The position numbers were made by a program, and so were the translations under genes. This document shows positions 18,370 to 24,942 of a stretch of 34,397 bases of DNA, in pieces. The notes below the pieces were generated by a model that had not been told where the DNA came from, ran no database searches, and saw nothing but the letters and a program-made list of their open reading frames with translations. Each line of letters opens with the position of its first letter. Within the stretch, counting starts at the first letter, position 1. The DNA lies in NCBI GenBank assembly GCA_012729535.1, contig JAAYCY010000020.1, forward strand, positions 1 to 34,397. The letters are read 5' to 3'. This DNA is from Methanomicrobiales archaeon (GTDB lineage Archaea > Halobacteriota > Methanomicrobia > Methanomicrobiales > Methanospirillaceae).

Positions 18370-18600
18370 TCATTCATCTACCTTTTCATTTTCACCAGTA
18401 TTTTCTTCATCTTCAAAGCAACACAGTTCTTCAATGGTTACATTGAAGAGTTTCGCCATTTTGTATGCCACATCAATCGAAGGATTGTATTTTCCTCCTT
18501 CAATCGAGTTTACCGTCTTCCTGGTGACCGATATCTTCCGGGCTAACTCTTCCTGAGTCAGGTTATGAATTGCTCGGTAAATTCGTATATTATTCTTCAT
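18370..18600 (-). CDS. XRE-family HTH regulator, copy 1
   Basis: This 76-residue DNA-binding protein is nearly all helix-turn-helix of the Cro/C1 (XRE) type: IRIYRAIHNLTQEELARKI, then SVTRKTVNSIEGGKYNPS as recognition and wing region, and VAYKMAKLFNVTIEEL. The C-terminus is short and acidic. Its ATG overlaps the TGA of the upstream membrane protein by one base (TGATG), so the two are translationally coupled. In methanogens this pair (DUF2178 membrane protein plus XRE protein) is recurrent. I infer autoregulation through the dyads at 19184-19210. It is nearly identical to the copy at 20761-20991 apart from the C-terminal tail, including a C for F change in EELCCF. Confidence 0.88.
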   Translation of the reverse strand: MKNNIRIYRAIHNLTQEELARKISVTRKTVNSIEGGKYNPSIDVAYKMAKLFNVTIEELCCFEDEENTGENEKVDE

Positions 18601-19181
18601 CAGGTTCCAGGTTCCATTTTTTTATAATAGTAGAATGAAAATGCAACAAAAAGACCTGCAATGAGAATTGTCATAATACCAAATGCAAGACCCATGAACA
18701 TCGGTCCATCTCTTACCCGGTACCCAAGCCCGAATAACCGTTCAAGAGAGAACAGTTCATCTCCTGAAATATAGTTCATATCCTGGATAAACACATTGTC
18801 ATCATACACTGGATTACCATGTGGGTAAAAAACCATGAACCCGATTCTGGCAGATCCATTATCATATATGCCAATTCCAGAACCAAGACCACTATTGCCG
18901 AAATAAAACATAAACGTGGTTGCAAACAATATCGCACCAAGCACTATAATAATTTCAAGAGTCCGGATCGCCGCTTTTCCACTGATTGCTTCAGATAAAT
19001 CATCAGTCATTACCTCATTAATCCGCCGGTGAAATACAAATGCCCCGATTATCGCAAAAATCACCACAAAAGTGATAATAAGCAGATTTCCCATTGCAAT
19101 CCCAAGACCAAGACCCAGGATAATACTCAAACAGATTCCGGCCAGACACAGGTAATATGTCATTCTGTTGATCCCTGCCAT
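18600..19181 (-). CDS. DUF2178-type membrane protein, copy 1
   Basis: About 193 residues with four likely membrane helices: two at the N-terminus (YYLCLAGICLSIILGLGLGI and the next hydrophobic run), one near the middle (IIIVLGAILFATTFMFYFG) and one near the C-terminus (GLAFGIMTILIAGLFVAF). The cytoplasmic loop RRINEVMTDDLSEAISGKAA is the family hallmark. An extracytoplasmic loop of about 60 residues before the last helix differs most from copy 2. I chose the ATG at 19181 (MAGINR); a GTG at 19190 and an ATG at 19154 (MTYYL) are alternatives. The function is unknown; the partner regulator suggests a membrane-linked sensing or stress role. Confidence 0.78.
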   Translation of the reverse strand: MAGINRMTYYLCLAGICLSIILGLGLGIAMGNLLIITFVVIFAIIGAFVFHRRINEVMTDDLSEAISGKAAIRTLEIIIVLGAILFATTFMFYFGNSGLGSGIGIYDNGSARIGFMVFYPHGNPVYDDNVFIQDMNYISGDELFSLERLFGLGYRVRDGPMFMGLAFGIMTILIAGLFVAFSFYYYKKMEPGT

Positions 19182-19183
19182 AT

Positions 19184-19210
19184 GTAACACATGTTACTCT
19201 TTTAGAGTAA
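19184..19210. promoter_or_regulatory. Paired dyads upstream of DUF2178-XRE copy 1
   Basis: Two overlapping inverted repeats abut the start codon: GTAACACATGTTAC (19184-19197, one mismatched pair) and TTACTC-TTTTA-GAGTAA (19194-19210, perfect 6-bp arms). The same arrangement is preserved in copy 2, so it is probably the operator of the XRE protein. Confidence 0.6.
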
Positions 19211-19343
19211 ATAGTTTCTCATTACACAGGTAATCTTTCTCAAACCAGTGGAATCCTATCATACATCAGAATACCATTCAAAGAGAAAAAATGAAACCCC
19301 ATAATCAAAGGAAAAAAAAGAATATCGCCAACGTCCGGATATT

Positions 19344-19412
19344 GGTTTTTACGTAAAACCATATATTACTAATATATAGTTTTAGAACAATCCATATAAT
19401 ACCAATATATGG
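19344..19412 (+). promoter_or_regulatory. Promoter with three inverted repeats before the ATPase gene
   Basis: In order: GGTTTT-TACGT-AAAACC (19344-19360, with the perfect core TTTTACGTAAAA), CCATATATTACTAATATATAG (19359-19379, one mismatched pair) and CCATATA-ATACCAA-TATATGG (19392-19412, perfect arms) running across the ATG at 19409. The last two are alike and start 33 bases apart, about three helical turns. The second probably also serves as the TATA region. No ribosome site is seen, so the transcript is probably leaderless or nearly so. Confidence 0.55.
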
Positions 19413-20686
19413 ATCCATTATCACATCACAACCTTGAAACCGTCCTGATAAACCAGGTTCAGCGGTTTAAAAATTCCAACCCGGGGATACAAAGGAGAAT
19501 TGACTTTTCACAGTATGTGAACCACCCACAAATAATTGTAATTACCGGGGTTCGAAGATGTGGGAAATCCACCCTGCTCAGACAACTTGCTGACTTTTTT
19601 CCATCGTATTTGTATGTTAATCTGGATGATGAAAGATTTGCAGGGAGCGGGATTCATCATCTAACTGAAATAATGACAATATTTGAAGAGAATAATCCCG
19701 GAGTGCGAACCATTTTTCTTGACGAGATTCAAAACATTCCAGAATGGGAACGTTTTGTAAGGAGAATACATGATGATGGATATCAGATTTTTCTTACCGG
19801 ATCGAATGCGCAACTCCTGAGTTCTGAACTTGGAACCCGCCTTACCGGTAGGTATATTACAATATCACTCTGGCCATTCAGATTTGATGAATATTGTAAT
19901 TGTGTGGGAATATCAGAATTTCCACGGGGAACACAGGCTGAAGCAGAAGTGCAACTATTATTTGTAAAATACCTGGAAGAAGGGGGATTCCCCGGTTTTC
20001 TGCAATACCAGGACCCGGAGATATTACATCAGATCTTTGAAGACATTATCTATCGGGACATAATTGTTCGGCATGGAATTCGTGAAATTCTTCCGTTCCG
20101 TGAATTGTGCAGGTACATCTATTCAAATCTGACCCGCGAGGCATCATATCAATCACTGGCAAAATCTATCGGGGTAAAAAATGCGATGACTATCCGATCA
20201 TGGGTTGGATATCTTCAGGATTCATTTCTCATATCTGAATGTTTTAAGTTTGATTATTCACTCCGACGTCAGCATGCATACCACAAAAAAATGTATGGGA
20301 TTGATACCGGCCTTCGGAACACTGTATCATTCAGGTTTTCAGGCGATACCGGAATGTTATTTGAACAGGCTGTCTGGATGGAATATAAAAGTCGTGGGTA
20401 CGAACTGTTCTGGTTTAAAGCAGAAGGTGAATGCGATTTCTTAATTTTTGACCAGGGAAAAATAACTAATTGTATTCAGGCATGTACTGAGCTCACTATG
20501 GAAAACCAGGAAAGAGAGATATCCGGATTGGTGGAGGCCATGAAAGAAACACGGTGTAATGATGGAGTAATACTTACACTCAGGCAATATCAGGACATGG
20601 TTATTGAGGGAATACCGATAAAAATACGCCCGTTTTGGAATGTAGTACTTGCTGACAGCCCATTAATCCGGAAGGCAAAGTGGTAA
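19409..20686 (+). CDS. AAA-family ATPase with DUF4143 C-terminal domain
   Basis: This 425-residue cytoplasmic protein has an AAA_14 ATPase domain (about 25-200) with Walker A GVRRCGKST (47-55), Walker B TIFLDEIQNI and sensor ILTGSNAQLL-type sequence FLTGSNAQLLSSELG. The DUF4143 domain follows (about 230-400). Its motif G-ELFWFKAEGECDFLI resembles a restriction-endonuclease-like fold with D and D/E-x-K-type positions. Such ATPases are numerous in archaea and bacteria, often horizontally moved, with no settled function; mobile-element maintenance or defence have been suggested. It is transcribed opposite to the flanking repeated cassettes and has its own dyad-rich promoter, which suggests tight repression, perhaps by an unlinked regulator or by its XRE neighbours. 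Confidence 0.85.
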   Translation: MDPLSHHNLETVLINQVQRFKNSNPGIQRRIDFSQYVNHPQIIVITGVRRCGKSTLLRQLADFFPSYLYVNLDDERFAGSGIHHLTEIMTIFEENNPGVRTIFLDEIQNIPEWERFVRRIHDDGYQIFLTGSNAQLLSSELGTRLTGRYITISLWPFRFDEYCNCVGISEFPRGTQAEAEVQLLFVKYLEEGGFPGFLQYQDPEILHQIFEDIIYRDIIVRHGIREILPFRELCRYIYSNLTREASYQSLAKSIGVKNAMTIRSWVGYLQDSFLISECFKFDYSLRRQHAYHKKMYGIDTGLRNTVSFRFSGDTGMLFEQAVWMEYKSRGYELFWFKAEGECDFLIFDQGKITNCIQACTELTMENQEREISGLVEAMKETRCNDGVILTLRQYQDMVIEGIPIKIRPFWNVVLADSPLIRKAKW

Positions 20687-20760
20687 TCCAACGACAGGAG
20701 ACATAATTCCCGAAGCCGGAGCAGCCAGTATGATTTACGCTCTGCCTCTCAAATGAGGAT

Positions 20761-20991
20761 TTATGGAAGAGATTCATCTTCTTCATTGTTATTTTCTTCA
20801 TCTTCAAAACAAAACAGTTCTTCAATAGTCACATTGAAGAGTTTTGCCATTTTATACGCTACATCAATCGAAGGATTATATTTTCCTCCTTCAATTGAAT
20901 TTACCGTCTTCCTGGTGACCGATATCTTCCGGGCTAATTCTTCCTGTGTCAGATTATGAATTGCCCGGTAAATTCGAATATTATTCTTCAT
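20761..20991 (-). CDS. XRE-family HTH regulator, copy 2
   Basis: This 76-residue HTH protein is identical to copy 1 (18370-18600) over about the first 59 residues, including the whole recognition region SVTRKTVNSIEGGKYNPS. The two should therefore bind the same DNA sites and cross-regulate. It differs only in the acidic tail (DEENNNEEDESLP). The ATG overlaps the upstream TGA by one base (TGATG), as in copy 1. Confidence 0.88.
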   Translation of the reverse strand: MKNNIRIYRAIHNLTQEELARKISVTRKTVNSIEGGKYNPSIDVAYKMAKLFNVTIEELFCFEDEENNNEEDESLP

Positions 20992-21575
20992 CAGGTTTCA
21001 GGATCCATTTTTTTATTATAATAGTATGAAAATGCTGCAAAAAGACCCGCAGTGAGAATGGTCATTATCCCGAATGCAAGTCCCATGAACATCGGTCCAT
21101 CTCTCACCCGGTATCCTAGCCCGAATAATCGTTCAAGTGAGAATAATTCATCTCCGGATATATTATTCATCTCCTGGATGAACACACGTTCATCATACAC
21201 CGGATGAAAATCCGGATACCAGACCGAAAAATGAATCGTGGCCGATCCATTATCAAATGTGTGAATCCCGGAACCGAGCCCTCCCCCGGTGCCCCAATAA
21301 AGCATCATAGTACTGGCAAACAATATCGCACCAAGCACCGTAAGAATTTCAAGAGTCCTTATCGCCGCTTTCCCGCTGATTGCTTCAGATAAATCATCGG
21401 TCATGACTTCATTAATCCGCCGATGAAATACATATGCTCCGATCATTGCAATAATCACCACAAGAGTAATTACAAGCAGACTTCCCATTGCAATCCCAAG
21501 CCCTAAACCCAGAATGATTCCCAAACAGATTCCGGCCAGACACAGGTAATATGTCATTCTGTTGATCCCTGCCAT
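20991..21575 (-). CDS. DUF2178-type membrane protein, copy 2
   Basis: About 194 residues, four likely membrane helices, with the conserved loop RRINEVMTDDLSEAISGKAA. It aligns with copy 1 throughout. The outer loop before the last helix is the least conserved part, and it carries one extra glycine-rich codon (GTGGGLGSGIH). The ATG at 21575 (MAGINR) is preferred; an ATG at 21584 lies within the operator palindrome. Function as for copy 1: unknown, probably linked to the coupled XRE regulator. Confidence 0.78.
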   Translation of the reverse strand: MAGINRMTYYLCLAGICLGIILGLGLGIAMGSLLVITLVVIIAMIGAYVFHRRINEVMTDDLSEAISGKAAIRTLEILTVLGAILFASTMMLYWGTGGGLGSGIHTFDNGSATIHFSVWYPDFHPVYDERVFIQEMNNISGDELFSLERLFGLGYRVRDGPMFMGLAFGIMTILTAGLFAAFSYYYNKKMDPET

Positions 21576-21577
21576 AT

Positions 21578-21604
21578 GTAACATATGTTACTCTTTTAGA
21601 GTAA
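21578..21604. promoter_or_regulatory. Paired dyads upstream of DUF2178-XRE copy 2
   Basis: GTAACATATGTTAC (21578-21591) is a perfect 14-bp palindrome, and TTACTC-TTTTA-GAGTAA (21588-21604) a perfect 6-bp inverted repeat. The overlap matches copy 1 base for base except at the palindrome centre. Confidence 0.6.
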
Positions 21605-21674
21605 ATAGTTTCCCACGTGTGATGGAGACTATCTTCTGGATGTGTTATAACCGATGAACCCATCTGAAAAAAGA

Positions 21675-21833
21675 TTAATGGTGATGATAACAGAAAAAGC
21701 GTCTGTCAAACAGGTAAAACAACAGAAGAAGCAGTATCATAAGCAGGGAGAAGACAAAAGCATCTCCGATGAGATTGTCCGGATTAAGGCCCCGGACCAT
21801 CTCCGGATCAGGAATGTAGGCATGGGTTGACAT
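21675..21833 (-). CDS. Small single-pass membrane protein (52 residues)
   Basis: A short frame with a soluble N-terminus (MSTHAYIPDPEMVRGLNPDN), one strong membrane helix (FVFSLLMILLLLLFYLF) and a basic, His-ending tail (DRRFFCYHHH). The ribosome site AAGGTG lies 5 bases before the ATG. The topology is probably N-terminus out with the basic tail in, by the positive-inside rule. It lies about 140 bases downstream of the binding-protein-like gene on the same strand, so it may be part of that transcription unit. I recognise no family. Confidence 0.6.
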   Translation of the reverse strand: MSTHAYIPDPEMVRGLNPDNLIGDAFVFSLLMILLLLLFYLFDRRFFCYHHH

Positions 21834-21973
21834 AGGGCACCTTGTGTTGAATTATGTACGGTGATAACAAAAAACTATCTCAACCTCTGGGATCTTCCAT
21901 GGATTGTTAAATGAGTAATGAATAAGGGGAGGTTTTTTGCAAAAGTATTTGAATTAAGCATTGTTTTTACCGT

Positions 21974-22891
21974 TTACTTACCTGGATATCGATCGAATTC
22001 AGAAACTTCTTCGATATACGATTCCCACCCCTGCCAATTCTCCAACCTGCCATTATATGCAATCATATCATGTATTGGGATGCCGCTCAGAGCTGGCCAG
22101 CACCCCTGCTTGCTCAGGTAATTTTGCATATCTTCATGCATCAACAGGTCGGCAATAATTTTCAGCTTCTCGTCAGCACCTTTTTTCCATACAATAACCT
22201 GAGGCAAGAGAACAAATCCTTCTTTTGGAGGATTGATTGCAATTCCTCTTCCTTCCGCCATCATTGCAAATGAAAAATTCGTAATACCAATGTCATATTC
22301 TCCTGATATAACTGATTTGATAACGCTCGGCGGACTGCCTTCATATACTGCTCGTTCCTCAAATTCTGGAAACTTATCTGGAAATTCATGCTTGAGATAG
22401 GCTCCCACCGCTCTGCTTAAAGGCTTATCCCGGTTAGGTAAAATGACTTTAAATTTTTTATTGAAAAGATCACTCCATGAGTGCTTCAATTCATTCTCCT
22501 GTATTTTTTTGGTATTATAAAACATAACCATAGGGACTACAAAAAGCGGATAGAACAGTCCATGAGGATCGGTCAGCATTTGTAACTCTTCTCTTACGGG
22601 ATGTTCACTAGCAAACTGGCCCGCAACATTAGAAAACAAACCACTCTCAACTCTGTTACCTAAAGATGCAAACTCCGGAACATGAGTAATCATCAGATCA
22701 GGAAGAATTCCTTTTTTAATCGATGAACCAAGCCACTCTTCACTGCAATTCGAACAGTATTCAATATCATGAGGCGTATACAGGGAAATTTTATCGCCGA
22801 TCCTTTTTTCCAGATCCGGAAGATTATTTTTTAAATAATCCAGCATGTGACCTCGTAAATTTACCGGGGTGTGAATCATAATACGTATCAT
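21974..22891 (-). CDS. Binding-protein-like (PBP type 2 fold) protein without signal peptide
   Basis: About 305 residues resembling the substrate-binding proteins of Fe(III)-type ABC importers: TPVNLRGHML near the start, LFVVPMVMFYNTKKI in the hinge region, LPNRDKPLSRAVGAYL, GEYDIGITNFSFA and a C-terminal LPQVIVWKKGADEKL. Unlike true importer components it has no signal peptide or lipobox, so it should stay in the cytoplasm. A CSNCSEEW motif near residue 46 could bind a metal or cluster. I prefer the ATG at 22891 (MIRIMIH), which has GAGG 11 bases upstream; the in-frame ATG at 22939 has no ribosome site. It follows the DUF1858 ATPase and the GTPase on the same strand. A truncated paralogue lies at 16911-17330. 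The ligand is unknown; a metal complex or cofactor is the inference. Confidence 0.7.
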   Translation of the reverse strand: MIRIMIHTPVNLRGHMLDYLKNNLPDLEKRIGDKISLYTPHDIEYCSNCSEEWLGSSIKKGILPDLMITHVPEFASLGNRVESGLFSNVAGQFASEHPVREELQMLTDPHGLFYPLFVVPMVMFYNTKKIQENELKHSWSDLFNKKFKVILPNRDKPLSRAVGAYLKHEFPDKFPEFEERAVYEGSPPSVIKSVISGEYDIGITNFSFAMMAEGRGIAINPPKEGFVLLPQVIVWKKGADEKLKIIADLLMHEDMQNYLSKQGCWPALSGIPIHDMIAYNGRLENWQGWESYIEEVSEFDRYPGK

Positions 22892-23012
22892 ACTAACATG
22901 TTCCTCGTTTTTCTGTCTTTTTTCAAATCGAATTTTCATTAAGCGTCTTTTAAAACCGCAACTCAGGTTTTAGGAAGTCATCTTTCAAAGCGAAAATTTT
23001 TAGCTTTTACAA

Positions 23013-24032
23013 TTAACATAACAATTCATCTCCGATCTCAAGTAGTTGACCATTCCGAAGAGATTCCCGATACTTCATCAAAATATTGTCAATTTCAGTG
23101 AGCCGGAGCAACCCTTTTTTTTCATTTGATGTAGTGTTAATAACCTTTTTAATTCCCCCATTTTTGACAACAATTCGTTTATTCCCCATCAATGCAAGGA
23201 GGGGATCATGTGTCGCGATAAGGACAATCTTATTTTGTCCGATAAGCAACTCCAAAGCTTTTTTTCTGTTAATACCAGCATTTTCAATCTCATCAATCAA
23301 AACAATAGGAGATGTACTTAAAAAGGCAGTATCGGCCACCATCAATGCTCTGGATTGTCCACCGCTTAAGGATGTAAGCGGAGTATTCATGTCAAATCTT
23401 TCACCGGAAAGCTGATTTGCATGAAATACGATCTCCTGTGTTTTTATTTCAGAATTATCGATCAATCTGCTTTGAGCATGAAGTGTTATAAATTCTCCAA
23501 CACTAACATCCATGACAAAATTCATATTCTGAGATAATTGAGCCACCAGTTTGTGTTCAACCGAAAAACGCCAATCTCTTGGTGGAACTGACCCATTTAT
23601 CAAGATTTGTCTACGAGTGGGTGTATCCCTTTGGGCCATCCATTCGATATCAGCGAGAAGTCTGCTTTTGCCAGACCCGGTAGGACCCACAATACAGATT
23701 ATTTCTCCGATGCAAATCTTCAAATCAATCTCTTCTGGTTTTTCAGATTTATTTCTTCCACCCAAAATGGTAATATCACGGATATTGAAAGCAGGTTCTT
23801 CTCTGATAGCCTTCATCCGGTCCATAAACGAACGGAATCGCTTTAGTAAATCCTCCTGATTCAGGCCCATATCTTCCAGAAATACGTAACCAAGTGAGTT
23901 GATATAGTCTCTTATCGAGATTTTTACATCATCAATTGGCAGACCATTAATGTTGAAAAACTCTTTGGAATAGGGATATTTATCTAACAAGTCTTTTATC
24001 GTCAATTCTTCCAATAAATCAGATTCATTCAT
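23013..24032 (-). CDS. DUF1858 / ABC-type ATPase fusion without a permease
   Basis: This 339-residue soluble protein has a DUF1858-like N-terminal domain (about 5-70; TIKDLLDKYPYSKEFFNING) and an ABC ATPase domain (about 80-310). All ABC motifs are seen: Walker A GPTGSGKS, signature LSGGQSRALMV, Walker B VLIDEIENAG with the catalytic glutamate, and the switch histidine in ATHDP. No membrane protein that could be its permease is encoded nearby, so it is more like soluble ABC proteins than an importer subunit. It starts 13 bases after the GTPase stop, with AGAGGA before the ATG, and is clearly cotranscribed. I infer an energy-using step in an intracellular delivery or remodelling process. Confidence 0.78.
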   Translation of the reverse strand: MNESDLLEELTIKDLLDKYPYSKEFFNINGLPIDDVKISIRDYINSLGYVFLEDMGLNQEDLLKRFRSFMDRMKAIREEPAFNIRDITILGGRNKSEKPEEIDLKICIGEIICIVGPTGSGKSRLLADIEWMAQRDTPTRRQILINGSVPPRDWRFSVEHKLVAQLSQNMNFVMDVSVGEFITLHAQSRLIDNSEIKTQEIVFHANQLSGERFDMNTPLTSLSGGQSRALMVADTAFLSTSPIVLIDEIENAGINRKKALELLIGQNKIVLIATHDPLLALMGNKRIVVKNGGIKKVINTTSNEKKGLLRLTEIDNILMKYRESLRNGQLLEIGDELLC

Positions 24033-24045
24033 TAAATATCCTCTT

Positions 24046-24732
24046 TTAATCCAATTTCATCTTTCTTACATTTCCCATCTGTTTATTAAGCCCAATCACC
24101 GTTTCACCAAGACAATATGAACAAAGAGCGGATGGCATGCTTATCCTCAGTTCCTTTCCGACCAATGTTTCAATCTCTGTGGCTGTCTCTATGAGTGTCG
24201 CTAACTCACCAGCTCCCTGGCCTGTAAGTCCATTCACATGCAAAATAATCCCATCTGGATTGGCCTGTCTGATTTTTAATGCAAAGATTTCTCTTTCTGC
24301 CTGTGAAACAATATCTCCCTTGGTGATAACAACAATATCCGCCATTTTGAGCATTGGACCGATTTTTTTGGGCGTATTTATCCCCATCAGGTTATCAATG
24401 ACACATACGGCAGTACAACCTTTGATATGGGGTGAACAGCGATTGCACAGGCCTGCACTTTCACTTATTAAAATATCATAGGACTGCCCGATAGCCCAAT
24501 TAAGACAATCATCGATGTTACTTACAAAAAAGTGATCCGGACACATGCTCCCGGATAGACCAACTCTACTGTCAATATTCTGTGCAGCATACAGGTTATC
24601 GTCATCGGTTACTAAGCAGTCAAATTTCAAGACTCCGATTTTTAAATGCCTGTCTTTTAATTCTCCTATAGATTTTATAATAACCGATGTTTTCCCAGAT
24701 GAAGGCGGTCCGGAAACCGTAATTAATTTCAT
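24046..24732 (-). CDS. HypB/UreG/CooC-like P-loop NTPase with Cys motifs
   Basis: A 228-residue SIMIBI-class GTPase-like protein: P-loop SGPPSSGKTS (residues 7-16), SESAGLCNRC in the switch region, hydrophobic strand CTAVCVIDNL and TKGD in place of NKxD for base recognition. It carries two Cys pairs, CNRC and CSYC, and further single cysteines, suiting it to bind nickel, zinc or an Fe-S cluster. Relatives (HypB, UreG, CooC) insert metals into hydrogenase, urease or CO dehydrogenase. No hydrogenase or CODH gene is nearby, so the client is unknown. The start at 24732 rather than 24762 is decided by GGGAGG 7 bases upstream. It heads the three-gene unit. Confidence 0.78.
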   Translation of the reverse strand: MKLITVSGPPSSGKTSVIIKSIGELKDRHLKIGVLKFDCLVTDDDNLYAAQNIDSRVGLSGSMCPDHFFVSNIDDCLNWAIGQSYDILISESAGLCNRCSPHIKGCTAVCVIDNLMGINTPKKIGPMLKMADIVVITKGDIVSQAEREIFALKIRQANPDGIILHVNGLTGQGAGELATLIETATEIETLVGKELRISMPSALCSYCLGETVIGLNKQMGNVRKMKLD

Positions 24733-24739
24733 GATTTTT

Positions 24740-24745
24740 CCTCCC
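24740..24745 (-). promoter_or_regulatory. Ribosome-binding site deciding the GTPase start
   Basis: On the minus strand GGGAGG lies 7 bases before the ATG at 24732 (MKLITVSG). A TATA-like TTTATTAAAAATG lies at about 24816-24828, suggesting that the three-gene unit has its own promoter, separate from the upstream binding-protein gene. Confidence 0.55.
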
Positions 24746-24942
24746 GAATCATAGTAATTCAAATCTCCTGATTATCAGGGACATCTTTCATCATCGATAT
24801 ACTAGACCTTACTACATTTTTAATAAACAGGAAAAACTTAGTCAAACTGAAGAAGAACATGAACTTTTTTATCATTCATTTTCTGATAACGTACCCAGAA
24901 AAAATCCAAAAAAGGTGTCAGAGATCTTCTGATACCTCTCCG

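Larger units (their letters stand above)
18400..19218 (-). repeat. Direct repeat, copy 1 of the DUF2178-XRE cassette
   Basis: The regulator, membrane protein and operator region match the copy at 20791-21612. The offset is 2391 bases in the regulator and 2394 upstream of the membrane gene, that is one extra codon in copy 2. Similarity ends abruptly after atagtttc at 19218 on the operator side. The two copies are in the same orientation and bracket an oppositely oriented ATPase gene. Confidence 0.85.
20791..21612 (-). repeat. Direct repeat, copy 2 of the DUF2178-XRE cassette
   Basis: This is the second copy, with the same gene order, coupling and operator. The regulator is more strongly conserved than the extracytoplasmic loop of the membrane protein, where copies read IYDNGSARIGFMVFYP and TFDNGSATIHFSVWYP. 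This hints at diversification of the outer loop. Confidence 0.85.
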
